Source: Pampinifervens sp037481935
GTDB taxonomy: Bacteria; Aquificota; Aquificia; Aquificales; Aquificaceae
Assembly (NCBI RefSeq): GCF_046159715.1
Contig: NZ_JBJXCT010000006.1
Coordinates: 1 to 64,000, forward strand
Direction: 5' to 3'
Length of the DNA stretch: 64,000 bases
Both the position numbers and the translations under genes were made by a program. Numbering within the stretch: position 1 is the first letter of the stretch; each line of letters starts with the position of its first letter. This document shows positions 8,125 to 16,526 of this stretch, piece after piece. The notes under the pieces are model-generated. The model worked only from the letters and a program-made list of their open reading frames with translations, was not told the origin of the DNA and searched no databases.

Positions 8125-9458
8125 GCCTTTTGAGGCAGATACCGCAGGTCTCAAAACTTCTCGAAGAGTTTGGAGAATACCCTAAGGAGCTGGCAAAAAG
8201 AGCCATAAGGGAGATGCTCCAGAGGGTAAGGGAGGAAATACTTCAGGGCAGGAGGCAGTCCCTTGAGGACCTCAGGAGCCTCATAGAAGCAAGAATAAGA
8301 GAGCTGTCTTCTACGAGCCTCAGAAGGGTCATAAACGCCACTGGTGTGGTCATAAACACAAACCTTGGAAGGTCGCCTCTGGCGGAGGAGGTGGCGGAGT
8401 TTATAAAGGAAGTGGCAATGGGCTACTCAAACCTTGAGTATGACCTTTATGAGGGGAGAAGGGGCTCAAGACTGAGCCATTTAGAAGGGCTTTTGAAGGA
8501 CCTCACAGGTGCAGAGGCAGTGCATGTGGTAAACAACAACGCAGGAGCTGTTTATCTTGTGCTCAACAGCCTTGCCTGCGGCAAGGAGGTGGTGGTTTCG
8601 AGGGGTGAGCTGGTAGAGATAGGGGGAAGCTTTCGCATCCCTGATATCATGAGGGCGTCGGGCGCAAGGCTTGTGGAGGTGGGCACCACCAACAGAACAA
8701 GGCTCTCTGATTACGAGAAGGCAATAGGTCCGGACACTGCACTTCTTATGAAGGTGCACAGAAGCAACTTCTACATGGAAGGCTTTGTGGAAGAGGTTCA
8801 GCCAGAGGATCTTCTCAGCTCTGGACTTCCCGTATACTACGACATGGGGAGCGGAAGCCTTCTGAACCTGAAAGAGCTGGGTATAAAGACAGAAGAACCT
8901 AGCTTTTCAGAGTGTATAAAAAAGGGCATCCACATAGTATCCGGCAGCGGAGACAAGCTCCTCGGTGGACCTCAGGCGGGCATAATACTGGGAAAGAAGG
9001 AGCATGTGGAAAAGGTAAGAAAGAACCCCATGAGCAGAGCCCTCAGAATTGACAAGCTGACCCTTGCTGGGCTGGAGATGACCCTGAGGCTATACATGAG
9101 AGGAGAATACACAAAGATTCCCACCTTGCGTATGCTTCTGTCCAGCCCCGAAGAGCTCAGAAAAAAAGCCATTGCTCTGGCAAGAAGGCTCAGAAAACTC
9201 AGGAGGTTGAAGGTGGCAGTGCTGAAGGATTTCTCAAGATGTGGTGGTGGTGCACTTCCAGAGCTTCTTCTTGAGACATACTGCGTTGCTGTAAGGCACC
9301 AGGTGCTCAGCACTCCTGAGCTTGAAAAAAGGCTAAGAGGTTCAGAGCCCCCTGTGGTGGCAAGACTCAAAGAAGACATGCTCCTTCTTGATGTAAGGAC
9401 CCTTCAGGAAAGAGATTTTCCTGACATAGTAAGAGCCTTTGAGCGAATGGAGGAATGA
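8121..9458 (+). CDS. selA: L-seryl-tRNA(Sec) selenium transferase SelA
   Basis: A PLP enzyme of 445 residues that converts seryl-tRNA(Sec) to selenocysteyl-tRNA using selenophosphate. The PLP lysine is K279 in the GSGDKLLGG segment. The N-terminal tRNA(Sec)-binding helices (about 1-65) and the RVINATGVVINTNLGR segment are typical. It is coupled to selB by an ATGA overlap. Its presence means the genome decodes UGA as selenocysteine; selD, selC and the selenoprotein genes are not in this window. Confidence 0.96.
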   Translation: MSLLRQIPQVSKLLEEFGEYPKELAKRAIREMLQRVREEILQGRRQSLEDLRSLIEARIRELSSTSLRRVINATGVVINTNLGRSPLAEEVAEFIKEVAMGYSNLEYDLYEGRRGSRLSHLEGLLKDLTGAEAVHVVNNNAGAVYLVLNSLACGKEVVVSRGELVEIGGSFRIPDIMRASGARLVEVGTTNRTRLSDYEKAIGPDTALLMKVHRSNFYMEGFVEEVQPEDLLSSGLPVYYDMGSGSLLNLKELGIKTEEPSFSECIKKGIHIVSGSGDKLLGGPQAGIILGKKEHVEKVRKNPMSRALRIDKLTLAGLEMTLRLYMRGEYTKIPTLRMLLSSPEELRKKAIALARRLRKLRRLKVAVLKDFSRCGGGALPELLLETYCVAVRHQVLSTPELEKRLRGSEPPVVARLKEDMLLLDVRTLQERDFPDIVRAFERMEE

Positions 9459-9459
9459 T

Positions 9460-10017
9460 ATGCCTTACTTTCCCATGTTCGTGAGCCTTGAGGGTAAGAA
9501 GGTGGTGGTGGCTGGGGGTGGAAGTGTGGCGAGCAGAAAGGTGGAGAAGCTCCTTCCCTTTGGTGCCAAAATCAAGGTGGTAGCACCGGAAGCCACGCCC
9601 TATCTACAGAGCCTTGCCGCGGAGAAAAAGATAGAGCTCCTGAAGAGAAGACTGAGACTGAAAGACCTCAGAGATGCCTTCATGGTTATTGTGGCTGTGG
9701 ATGATATCAAATTGCAGGAAAAGGTTTATAGCTTTTGTATAAGGAGGGGAATACACTGCAACGCTGTGGACAGCCCAGACTTTTGCACATTCCTCTTCCC
9801 GGCTTTAATAGTCAGGGGTGAGCTTGTGGTGGGTATCTCTACCTCTGGCAAAGTGCCAGCCCTTTCTGCAGGCGTAAGGGAGCTTCTTGAAAAGTGGCTC
9901 CCAGAAGACCTGGAAAGGCTTCTTTCAGAACTTGAAAAAATAAGGGAAAGCCTGCCAGAAGGCAGGGAAAGGCAGGAGAGACTGATAGACCTCGTAAGAC
10001 AGAGGCTTGGCTTATAA
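9460..10017 (+). CDS. Precorrin-2 dehydrogenase / sirohydrochlorin ferrochelatase (Met8-like)
   Basis: A Rossmann protein of 185 residues with the N-terminal dinucleotide motif VVVAGGGSVASRK. It is related to the CysG N-terminal module and Met8, which make sirohydrochlorin from precorrin-2 and insert iron to give siroheme. Siroheme serves sulfite and nitrite reductases, which agrees with the cysteine synthase gene that follows. The ATG at 9460 is preferred because GGAGG precedes it, partly inside the 3' end of selA; a start at 9439 would add seven residues and overlap selA by 20 bases. Whether the iron-chelating activity is present cannot be judged from motifs alone. Confidence 0.88.
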   Translation: MPYFPMFVSLEGKKVVVAGGGSVASRKVEKLLPFGAKIKVVAPEATPYLQSLAAEKKIELLKRRLRLKDLRDAFMVIVAVDDIKLQEKVYSFCIRRGIHCNAVDSPDFCTFLFPALIVRGELVVGISTSGKVPALSAGVRELLEKWLPEDLERLLSELEKIRESLPEGRERQERLIDLVRQRLGL

Positions 10018-10018
10018 T
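10013..10018 (+). promoter_or_regulatory. -10 element of a predicted leaderless cysteine synthase mRNA
   Basis: TATAAT ends 6 bases before the GTG at 10025 and overlaps the stop codon of the upstream gene. Transcription about 7 bases downstream of this box would begin at the start codon itself. Confidence 0.5.
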
Positions 10019-10024
10019 CTTTCT

Positions 10025-10972
10025 GTGTGGGTTCTTGGTCAGCACGATGAACCATACAGAAAACTGAGAAACTCTATCCTCAGCCTTGTGGGCAACACGC
10101 CCCTTGTGAGGCTCAGAAAAATCGTCCCCACAGATGTCTCTCCAAAGGTGGAGATATACGCAAAGCTCGAGAGCTTCAACCCGGGAGGCTCTGTAAAGGA
10201 CAGACCGGCTTTGAGTATGTTTCTGGATGCCATGGAAAAGGGACTTCTCAAAGAAGGGAAAGTGGTCATAGATGCCACTTCTGGCAACACCGGTATAGCC
10301 CTCGCCATGGTGGGTGCATGTCTCGGTGTGCCTGTGGAGCTTGCCATGCCTGCAAATGTCAGCGAAGAGAGAAAAAGAATCATAAAGGCTTACGGTGCAG
10401 AGGTATACTTTACAGACCCCCTTGAGGGCACAGACGGTGCCATACTCTTTGTGAGGGAAAGGGTGAGCAAAGAGCCCGACAAATACCTTTACCTTGACCA
10501 GTATAACAACCCTGCCAACTGGAAGGCGCACTTTTATTCCACGGGCATAGAGATATGGAACCAGACGGGAGGAAGAATAACCCACCTTGTGGCTGGCATT
10601 GGCACTGGTGGGACCATAATGGGCACGGGAAGGAGGCTAAAGGTTTACAACCCCGACATTCAGATAGTTGGTGTTCAGCCCGCCTATCCCTTTCATGGCA
10701 TAGAAGGTCTCAAGCATATAGAGAGCTCCATAAAACCGGGCATCTTTGACGAGACCTTTCTTGACAGAACCATATTCGTAGAAACGGAGCCTGCCTATGA
10801 GATGACAAAAAGGCTTGCCAGAGAGGAAGGAATCCTTGCAGGTCAGTCATGTGGTGCAGCACTGCACGCAGCCCTTGAGCTGGCAAGGGAGCTGGAGGAG
10901 GGAGTTATAGTGGTGGTCTTCCCCGACGGGGGAGAAAAGTATCTTACCACCGCACCTTACAGGGACCTTTAA
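10025..10972 (+). CDS. Cysteine synthase (O-acetylserine sulfhydrylase, CysK/CysM family)
   Basis: A PLP-dependent enzyme of 315 residues. The PLP lysine lies in NPGGSVKDR (K58 from this start). The substrate loop TSGNTG and the glycine-rich phosphate loop GIGTGGTIMG are intact. It makes cysteine from O-acetylserine, or a related activated serine, and sulfide. The start is uncertain: TTG 10007 overlaps the upstream gene, while GTG 10025 sits 6 bases after a TATAAT box. The stop codon overlaps the stop of the opposite-strand SYLF gene by four bases. Neighbouring siroheme synthesis suggests sulfur assimilation. Confidence 0.92.
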   Translation: MWVLGQHDEPYRKLRNSILSLVGNTPLVRLRKIVPTDVSPKVEIYAKLESFNPGGSVKDRPALSMFLDAMEKGLLKEGKVVIDATSGNTGIALAMVGACLGVPVELAMPANVSEERKRIIKAYGAEVYFTDPLEGTDGAILFVRERVSKEPDKYLYLDQYNNPANWKAHFYSTGIEIWNQTGGRITHLVAGIGTGGTIMGTGRRLKVYNPDIQIVGVQPAYPFHGIEGLKHIESSIKPGIFDETFLDRTIFVETEPAYEMTKRLAREEGILAGQSCGAALHAALELARELEEGVIVVVFPDGGEKYLTTAPYRDL

Positions 10973-11640
10973 TCCCTGCCGGAGGCTATTTCTGTAAGGG
11001 TGCGTGAGAGTCTTATTGCAGACTCTGGCCTTCTCACCTTCCCAAACAGTATTTCCTTTGGGCTCAGTGTCTCTCCGTAGTAGGCTCTGATTCCCTCGCT
11101 ATTGAAGCTGAGCACAGCACCCTGCAGTGAAACACCCGCAAATACTCCCCTCGCCCTTGAGTAGGAGTATATGTCTGCCTTGAGAGCAATGTCCGTTCCC
11201 GCTGAGGCTCCTCTGCCCACTGGTCCAGCTGCCACAGAAACGTCTGCACCCAGCTTAACTTTGTTTCTTAAAAGGCTTTTCATCCCTCTGTCTGTGCCTA
11301 TTACAAGCAGCAGGTCAACAGATTCAACTCCTAACTGAAAGCCTATGGATGCCTGAGCAAGTGTATAGAAGGCAGGTGCACTCCATTCTCCGGTCTTCGG
11401 GTCTTTATAACTTACCACGCAATTTCCTGCACCAGCCCCAACTATAAAAGCACCTCTTAACATACTGGGGCAGATAACCACCCCTCTTGCCCTCCTGAGA
11501 AGGTCAGAAGGTATATCTTCCTTGCTTTTTCCAAGTTCTTTGAGCATGGCCACGGAGTCTTCTAAAAGTTTATCCATGTCCTCCTTTGTGGTCCCGAAGG
11601 ACAGGGTGATAATAAGTAAGAATAAAAGCAGGCTTTTCAT
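10969..11640 (-). CDS. Secreted SYLF (Ysc84-like) domain protein
   Basis: A 223-residue protein with an N-terminal signal peptide (MKSLLLFLLIITLSFG) and a SYLF domain over nearly all the rest. The domain is recognisable from ARGVVICPSMLRGAFIVG and FQLGVESVDLLLVIG and the repeated glycine-rich beta segments. Bacterial members are periplasmic or outer-membrane proteins proposed to bind lipid; the function is not established. The start at 11640 is chosen because it opens the signal peptide and has GGAGG upstream; an earlier in-frame ATG would add an unlikely leader. It is transcribed away from pheT. Confidence 0.85.
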   Translation of the reverse strand: MKSLLLFLLIITLSFGTTKEDMDKLLEDSVAMLKELGKSKEDIPSDLLRRARGVVICPSMLRGAFIVGAGAGNCVVSYKDPKTGEWSAPAFYTLAQASIGFQLGVESVDLLLVIGTDRGMKSLLRNKVKLGADVSVAAGPVGRGASAGTDIALKADIYSYSRARGVFAGVSLQGAVLSFNSEGIRAYYGETLSPKEILFGKVRRPESAIRLSRTLTEIASGRD

Positions 11641-11678
11641 ACCAATGCCTCCATTACTATGATAAAACAATCCTGCAT

Positions 11679-11684
11679 TAAAAT
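11679..11684 (+). promoter_or_regulatory. -10 element of a predicted leaderless pheT mRNA
   Basis: TAAAAT ends 6 bases before the pheT ATG at 11691, and no ribosome binding site fits between them. Confidence 0.55.
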
Positions 11685-11690
11685 ATTTCT

Positions 11691-13994
11691 ATGAAATTTC
11701 CCTTCTCCTGGCTTTCAGAATTTATAGATACGGAAGGTCTTGACCCACAGAGAGTTGCGGAAGAGCTCACTCTCAAGAGCGTTGAAGCTTCTCTAAGCAG
11801 GTGGGATTTTGACCTTGATGGTGTGGTCTTTGCAAAGGTGGTGGGAAAGAGGCCCCATCCCACAAAAAATCTCAGCGTTTACAGGGTTAAGGCGGGTGAA
11901 GAGCTTTTTTTTCAGGTAGTGTCTGCAGACCATTCACTAATGGTGGGCGATGGTGTGCTTCTTGCACTTCCCAACGCAAAGGTTGGAAGCATGTGCATAA
12001 CAGAAAGGGACTTTGAGGGTATTATCTCACAGGGTATGCTTTTATCCGCAGAAGAGCTTGGGCTTGAGGATAGTTCCAGAGGTGTGCTGGTGCTTGATGA
12101 AGACATAAAGCCAGGCACTTCAGCTTATGACCTTCTTGGCCTTGGGGAATACATCCTTGAGATAGAACCAACTCCCAACAGGGGAGACCTGCTCTCTGTA
12201 AAGGGTCTTGCCAGAGAAATATCCGCCATAATGGGTGTTAAAAAGAAGAAAAGAGAATACCCAGAATTTGAGGATTCTGGAAACCTTGACATAAGGCTTG
12301 AATCTCCGGACTGCAGAAGATACAGGGGTGCAGTCATAGAGGGTCTGAGAGTAAAACCCTCACCCCTCTGGCTCAGAAGGAGGCTCTGGCAGTGCGGTAT
12401 AAAGACCATAAACAATGTGGTGGACATCACCAACTATGTAATGCTTCTGGAAGGTCAGCCCCTGCATGCCTTTGACCTGAAAAGAGTGAACTTCCCAGTA
12501 GTTGTCAGGGATGCGGTGGAGGGAGAGAGTATAACTACCCTCATGGGAAGCGAGAGGGAGCTGAGCCCTGTAAACCTTCTCATAGCGGACACAGATGGGC
12601 CCCTTGCCCTTGCGGGCGTGGTGGGAGGGCTGGAAAGTGGCGTGAAGGAGGACACAGAAAGCATACTCCTTGAGTCCGCCTACTTTGACCCATACAGAAT
12701 AAGAAAGTCCGCAAAGTCTCTGAACCTTCAGACGGATAGCTCCTACAGGTTTGAAAGAAACGTGGACATAGAAGGAGTAAAGACCGCCCAGAACCTTGCC
12801 ATAAAGCTGGTTCTTGAGCTGGCAGGTGAAAGGCTTACAGCCCTGAAGGATGTCTATCCAGAGCCCTACCAACCCAAAAGGGTCTTTCTGAGTCTTGAAA
12901 AGTTCAGAAGATACTCAGGAAGAGACTTTGACAGAAATTTTGTCTCAGAGGCTCTCACAGCCCTTGAAATACCCCATCAGGTAATGAGGTGTGGTGTGGA
13001 GGTTCATATTCCGCCTCACAGGAGCTTTGACATGCAGGGTGATGTGGATGTGATAGAGGAGCTTCTCAGGATAGGGGGCTACTCGGAAGTGGGGTCTCCC
13101 ATCCTCAGGGAGCCCTCAAGACCTTCACAGGTGGAAAGTCTGGAGGAAAGGCTGAGGAGCCTTATGGTGAGCAGAGGCTTTACCGAGGTGATAACCTTCT
13201 CCTTTGAGGACTCTGAACTTTACGAACTTCTATCACTTCCACTGCCAAAGGTGGAGCTTGTCAACCCCCTAAACAAAACCCAGAGGTATATGAGAACCTC
13301 CCTTCTACCATCCCTTCTGAGAGTGTGTATTAATAATACAAGAAATTACAACTACAGCATGGCTATCTTTGAACTCGGAAAGGTTTTTCTTGAGGAGGAA
13401 GAGCCGAGGCTCGGATTTCTCATGACTGGCTACAGGAGGCTTTTTCCAGAGGAAGAATACAGCCCTTATGATGGACTGAGCCTTGTTCAGGACGTTCTCA
13501 GGAACTACTCAGAAAACTTCACCTCTGAGGCTTCTGCTCTACCTTTCCTTCACCCCGGCATTCAGAGGGTTTTCTATGCAGGCGGAAGGGAGGTTGGATA
13601 CTTTGGTCTTCTTAGCCCTGCTCTTCAGGACAGGCTGGGTATAAGACACAGGGTTATGGTGGGTGAGATAAGGCTAAGTCTTCTTAAAGAGAGAATAAGA
13701 ACCTATAAACCCTTTGCCCAGTATCCACCCGTGCTGAGGGACCTCACCCTACTTATGGACAAAGGGGTGAGTCTGGATAAATTAATATTCCATATCAGGG
13801 AAAAAGAGCTGGTGGAAGACATGAAGGTTTTTAGCCTTTATACAGACCCGAAGTTTGGGGAAGGCAAGAAGAGCGTTAGCTTCAGGCTGGTGTTTAGAAG
13901 CAGAGAAGGCACCCTTTCAGACCAGCAGGTTAACAGGCTCGTAGAAGAAATAGTAGCTGAGCTGGAAGAGAAGTTTGGGGCAAAGCTGAGATAG
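11691..13994 (+). CDS. pheT: Phenylalanine-tRNA ligase beta subunit
   Basis: A 767-residue subunit of the alpha2-beta2 enzyme that charges tRNA(Phe). It shows the full bacterial architecture: an N-terminal tRNA-binding (EMAP-like) domain (about 40-150), the B3/B4 editing region (PTNRGDLLSVKGLARE near 160 and the following segment), B5 domain, a catalytic-like core and a C-terminal ferredoxin-like anticodon-binding domain (about 675-767). The editing module removes Tyr-tRNA(Phe). pheS is not adjacent, as is also the case in some Aquificota. The gene appears to begin from a leaderless promoter and ends just before the 6S RNA. Confidence 0.95.
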   Translation: MKFPFSWLSEFIDTEGLDPQRVAEELTLKSVEASLSRWDFDLDGVVFAKVVGKRPHPTKNLSVYRVKAGEELFFQVVSADHSLMVGDGVLLALPNAKVGSMCITERDFEGIISQGMLLSAEELGLEDSSRGVLVLDEDIKPGTSAYDLLGLGEYILEIEPTPNRGDLLSVKGLAREISAIMGVKKKKREYPEFEDSGNLDIRLESPDCRRYRGAVIEGLRVKPSPLWLRRRLWQCGIKTINNVVDITNYVMLLEGQPLHAFDLKRVNFPVVVRDAVEGESITTLMGSERELSPVNLLIADTDGPLALAGVVGGLESGVKEDTESILLESAYFDPYRIRKSAKSLNLQTDSSYRFERNVDIEGVKTAQNLAIKLVLELAGERLTALKDVYPEPYQPKRVFLSLEKFRRYSGRDFDRNFVSEALTALEIPHQVMRCGVEVHIPPHRSFDMQGDVDVIEELLRIGGYSEVGSPILREPSRPSQVESLEERLRSLMVSRGFTEVITFSFEDSELYELLSLPLPKVELVNPLNKTQRYMRTSLLPSLLRVCINNTRNYNYSMAIFELGKVFLEEEEPRLGFLMTGYRRLFPEEEYSPYDGLSLVQDVLRNYSENFTSEASALPFLHPGIQRVFYAGGREVGYFGLLSPALQDRLGIRHRVMVGEIRLSLLKERIRTYKPFAQYPPVLRDLTLLMDKGVSLDKLIFHIREKELVEDMKVFSLYTDPKFGEGKKSVSFRLVFRSREGTLSDQQVNRLVEEIVAELEEKFGAKLR

Positions 13995-13996
13995 AG

Positions 13997-14153
13997 CCTG
14001 CCCTGTGCGTGGTGAAGGAGTTTATATTGGGGTCCACATGGTGAGGCAATAGGGAGCCCGGTCTCCGGAGGGGCCAGAAAGGCTTTCCGGGAGGGCACCC
14101 ACCTGTTATTGTTGGGGCCCACCGAAGGCTCCTTCCTCCACGGCATGGGCGGG
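13997..14153 (+). ncRNA. ssrS: 6S RNA
   Basis: A 190-base spacer between pheT and the 5-formyl-THF cyclo-ligase gene folds into a long rod. The closing stem pairs CCTGCCC (13997-14003) with GGGCGGG (14147-14153). After a 4+4 internal loop, CGTGG (14008-14012) pairs with CCACG (14138-14142). 6S RNA mimics an open promoter and sequesters sigma-70 RNA polymerase. Position upstream of the fau/ygfA gene is the classical location in many bacteria. The exact ends are estimates from the stem. Confidence 0.85.
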
Positions 14154-14168
14154 TATTTCTTGCCTTCC

Positions 14169-14184
14169 CCTCCTGCAAAGGAGG
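14169..14184 (+). promoter_or_regulatory. Hairpin that sequesters the fau ribosome binding site
   Basis: CCTCCT (14169-14174), a GCAA tetraloop and AGGAGG (14179-14184) form a perfect stem. AGGAGG is the ribosome binding site for ATG 14191 (6-base spacing), so the upstream arm acts as an internal anti-Shine-Dalgarno sequence. It could control translation, for example with temperature, or mark the end of the 6S transcript. Confidence 0.65.
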
Positions 14185-14190
14185 CGGAAG

Positions 14191-14760
14191 ATGAAGGTAG
14201 CTGACAAAAGGAATATAAGAAAGAAGTTCATACATAAGAGGGAAGCACTCACAGAGGAAGAGAGGAGAAGGCTATCAGAAGGTGTAGTCAGAAACCTGCT
14301 GAGCCTTGAGCAGTTGAGGGAGGCAAAGACAGTTCTTATGTTCTGCCCTCACAGGGGGGAGCCTGACATAACACTTCTCTTCTCCTGGGTGATAAGAGAA
14401 GGAAAATCCCTTCTTCTTCCAAAGGTAGAAGGGGATGGACTAAAGCTCATAAGAGTTGAGGAAGGTGTGGACCTGAGCCCGGGTGCCTTCTGCATACCTG
14501 AGCCCTCTGGGGGTGAGGAGGTAAACCCTGAAGAGGTGGATGTTTCTCTGGTGCCTGGTGTGGCCTTTGACAGGGAGGGATACCGCATAGGTTATGGGAA
14601 GGGATACTATGACAGGCTCTTAGAGAGGCTTGGGGGGCTAAAGGTGGGAGTGTGCTATCAATTTCAGCTTCTGGAGGAGGTGCCAAGGGATGACTGGGAC
14701 ATGCCTGTTGACCTTGTGGTCACGGAGGAAAAAATCTATCAAGGAGGTAAGGAAATATGA
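14191..14760 (+). CDS. fau: 5-formyltetrahydrofolate cyclo-ligase
   Basis: A 189-residue enzyme that converts 5-formyl-THF to 5,10-methenyl-THF with ATP. Typical features are the N-terminal basic helix (RNIRKKFIHKREAL), the middle PHRGEPDI segment, and the C-terminal substrate and phosphate loop VPGVAFDREGYRIGYGKGYYDR (about 125-146). The gene follows 6S RNA, as in Escherichia coli and many other bacteria. Its ribosome binding site is paired in a hairpin. It overlaps rny by four bases. Confidence 0.93.
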   Translation: MKVADKRNIRKKFIHKREALTEEERRRLSEGVVRNLLSLEQLREAKTVLMFCPHRGEPDITLLFSWVIREGKSLLLPKVEGDGLKLIRVEEGVDLSPGAFCIPEPSGGEEVNPEEVDVSLVPGVAFDREGYRIGYGKGYYDRLLERLGGLKVGVCYQFQLLEEVPRDDWDMPVDLVVTEEKIYQGGKEI

Positions 14761-16493
14761 GCGTGGAAGTGCTTCTTATTGTGAGTTTTTTGGCGCTGGT
14801 CATCGGGGGGCTTGTGGGTTTTATACTTTCAAAGAGGAGTGGAAGGGCACCCACTCAGATAGAGGCAGCCACGGATGTGGAAGAAAAAAAGAGAGAAGCA
14901 GAGCAGGTAATCTCCAGAGCCAGAGAAGAGGCTCAGGAAATACTTAAGAAGGCTCAGGAAGAGGTGAGAGAACTGAGGCTCAGCTCGGAAAGAGAGGCGG
15001 AGAAGATAGTCAGGCTTGCCCAGGAAGAGGCGGACAGGCTCAGAGCTACCCTTAAGGAAGAAACGGAAAAGATAAGAAAGGAGCTTGAGAAGAAGAGCAG
15101 GGAAATGGAGGAATACCTTGCAGAGAGGAAGCAGGAGATTCAGAAGCTGGAGCAGTCTCTCCAGCACCGTGAGGCAAACCTGGAAAGAAGGGTTCAGGCA
15201 CTTGAAAGGCGCGAGGAGGAGCTTTACAGGAGGGAAAAAGAAATAAGGGAGATGGAAAGGCACATAGACCAGGCTCAGAGAGAAGTGCAGGCGAGACTCA
15301 AAGAGCTTGAAGAAAGAGAAAGAGAGGTAGAATCCCTCAGGCACAGAGAAATTCTTGAACTTCAGAGGATAGCCAGCATGACCCTTGAGGAGGCCAGAAC
15401 AGAGCTCTTAAAGAGAGTAGAGGAGGAGGCAAGGGTGGAAGCCATAAGGGTTATGAAGCGTATAGAAGAAGAGGCAAGGGAAAGGGCAGAGTTTGAGGCA
15501 AAAAAGGTTATAACCACCGCAGTTCAGAGGCTCTCCTCTGAGATTGCCATAAACTACACCACGACCACCGTGGAACTTCCCAGCAACGAGTTCAAGGGAA
15601 GGATAATTGGGAGAGAAGGGAGAAACATAAGAACCTTTGAACTTCTCACTGGTGTTGACCTTATCATTGATGACACACCAGACATAGTCACTATTTCCTC
15701 CTTCGACCCAATGAGAAGAGAGCTTGCAAAGGATGCCCTTGAAAGGCTTATACAGGACGGAAGGATTCATCCTGCAAGGATAGAAGAGGTGGTTGCCGAG
15801 GTCAAAAAGGAAATGGACGAAAAGGTCAGAAAGATGGGAGAAGAGACCTGCATGGAACTGGGTCTTTATGATGTAAACCCGGGACTTTACTACTACATAG
15901 GCAAGCTCTACTACAGAACAAGCTACTCTCAGAACGTGCTTTTACACTCTAAAGAGGTTGCCTACATAGCGGGCATGATGGCAGAGGAGCTTGGGCTTGA
16001 TGCCAAAATGGCAAGAAGGGCAGGACTTTTGCACGATGTGGGCAAGTCCATATCCCACGAACTTGGAGGCTCGCACACGGACATAGGCATTGAGCTCTGC
16101 AAACGCTACGGAGAGCCAGACCCGGTTCTCAACGCCATAAAGGCTCACCACAACGAGGAACCCGTCCGATACCCTGAGGTTGCCCTCGTGTGCGCCGCAG
16201 ATGCCCTTTCTGCCGCAAGACCTGGAGCAAGAAGAGAAAGCCTTGAAGCCTACCTCAAGAGACTTGAGAAACTGGAAGAAATAGTCAGGTCCTTCAAGGG
16301 TGTGCAGAACGCCTATGCAGTGCAGGCAGGAAGGGAAGTAAGGGTTATAGTAAGTCCAGAGGAGATAAGCGACGAGGAAGCCTATATGCTCTCCAAGAAC
16401 ATAGCCAGAAAGATAGAGGAGGAGATGCAGTTTCCCGGTCAGATAAAGGTGGTGGTCATAAGAGAAACAAGGCACGTGGAATACGCCAAGTAA
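14757..16493 (+). CDS. rny: Ribonuclease Y
   Basis: A membrane-anchored endoribonuclease of 578 residues that initiates mRNA decay. A single N-terminal transmembrane segment (about 3-25) is followed by a long charged coiled coil (about 40-260). Then come a KH RNA-binding domain (GRIIGREGRNIRTFE near 280-295) and an HD domain with the metal-binding HDVGKS motif near residue 430. The length agrees with family members of about 520. The ATG overlaps the fau stop (ATGA). A strong hairpin follows the stop codon. Confidence 0.95.
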   Translation: MSVEVLLIVSFLALVIGGLVGFILSKRSGRAPTQIEAATDVEEKKREAEQVISRAREEAQEILKKAQEEVRELRLSSEREAEKIVRLAQEEADRLRATLKEETEKIRKELEKKSREMEEYLAERKQEIQKLEQSLQHREANLERRVQALERREEELYRREKEIREMERHIDQAQREVQARLKELEEREREVESLRHREILELQRIASMTLEEARTELLKRVEEEARVEAIRVMKRIEEEARERAEFEAKKVITTAVQRLSSEIAINYTTTTVELPSNEFKGRIIGREGRNIRTFELLTGVDLIIDDTPDIVTISSFDPMRRELAKDALERLIQDGRIHPARIEEVVAEVKKEMDEKVRKMGEETCMELGLYDVNPGLYYYIGKLYYRTSYSQNVLLHSKEVAYIAGMMAEELGLDAKMARRAGLLHDVGKSISHELGGSHTDIGIELCKRYGEPDPVLNAIKAHHNEEPVRYPEVALVCAADALSAARPGARRESLEAYLKRLEKLEEIVRSFKGVQNAYAVQAGREVRVIVSPEEISDEEAYMLSKNIARKIEEEMQFPGQIKVVVIRETRHVEYAK

Positions 16494-16496
16494 TCT

Positions 16497-16512
16497 GCCC
16501 GCTTCGGCGGGC
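16497..16512 (+). terminator. Hairpin at the end of rny
   Basis: GCCCGC, TTCG tetraloop, GCGGGC, directly followed by TTATAATT. The U-tract is poor, but position and stability suggest a terminator or a 3' end protector. It directly abuts the -10 box of the next gene. Confidence 0.65.
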
Positions 16513-16513
16513 T

Positions 16514-16519
16514 TATAAT
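16514..16519 (+). promoter_or_regulatory. -10 element of a predicted leaderless mRNA
   Basis: TATAAT ends 7 bases before the ATG at 16527. The rny hairpin occupies the place where a spacer would be, so a -35 would lie upstream within the hairpin. Confidence 0.5.
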
Positions 16520-16526
16520 TAATAGC

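Noticed and set aside
9839..10585. A 248-codon minus-strand frame across the precorrin dehydrogenase and cysteine synthase genes
   Set aside because: Two clearly recognisable plus-strand enzymes occupy the region; the reverse frame has no family features and runs across a gene border.
13997..14153. tmRNA or a riboswitch as alternative identity for the structured spacer
   Set aside because: There is no tRNA-like acceptor end or tag frame, and no known riboswitch core was recognised. The long rod and the position before fau fit 6S RNA better.
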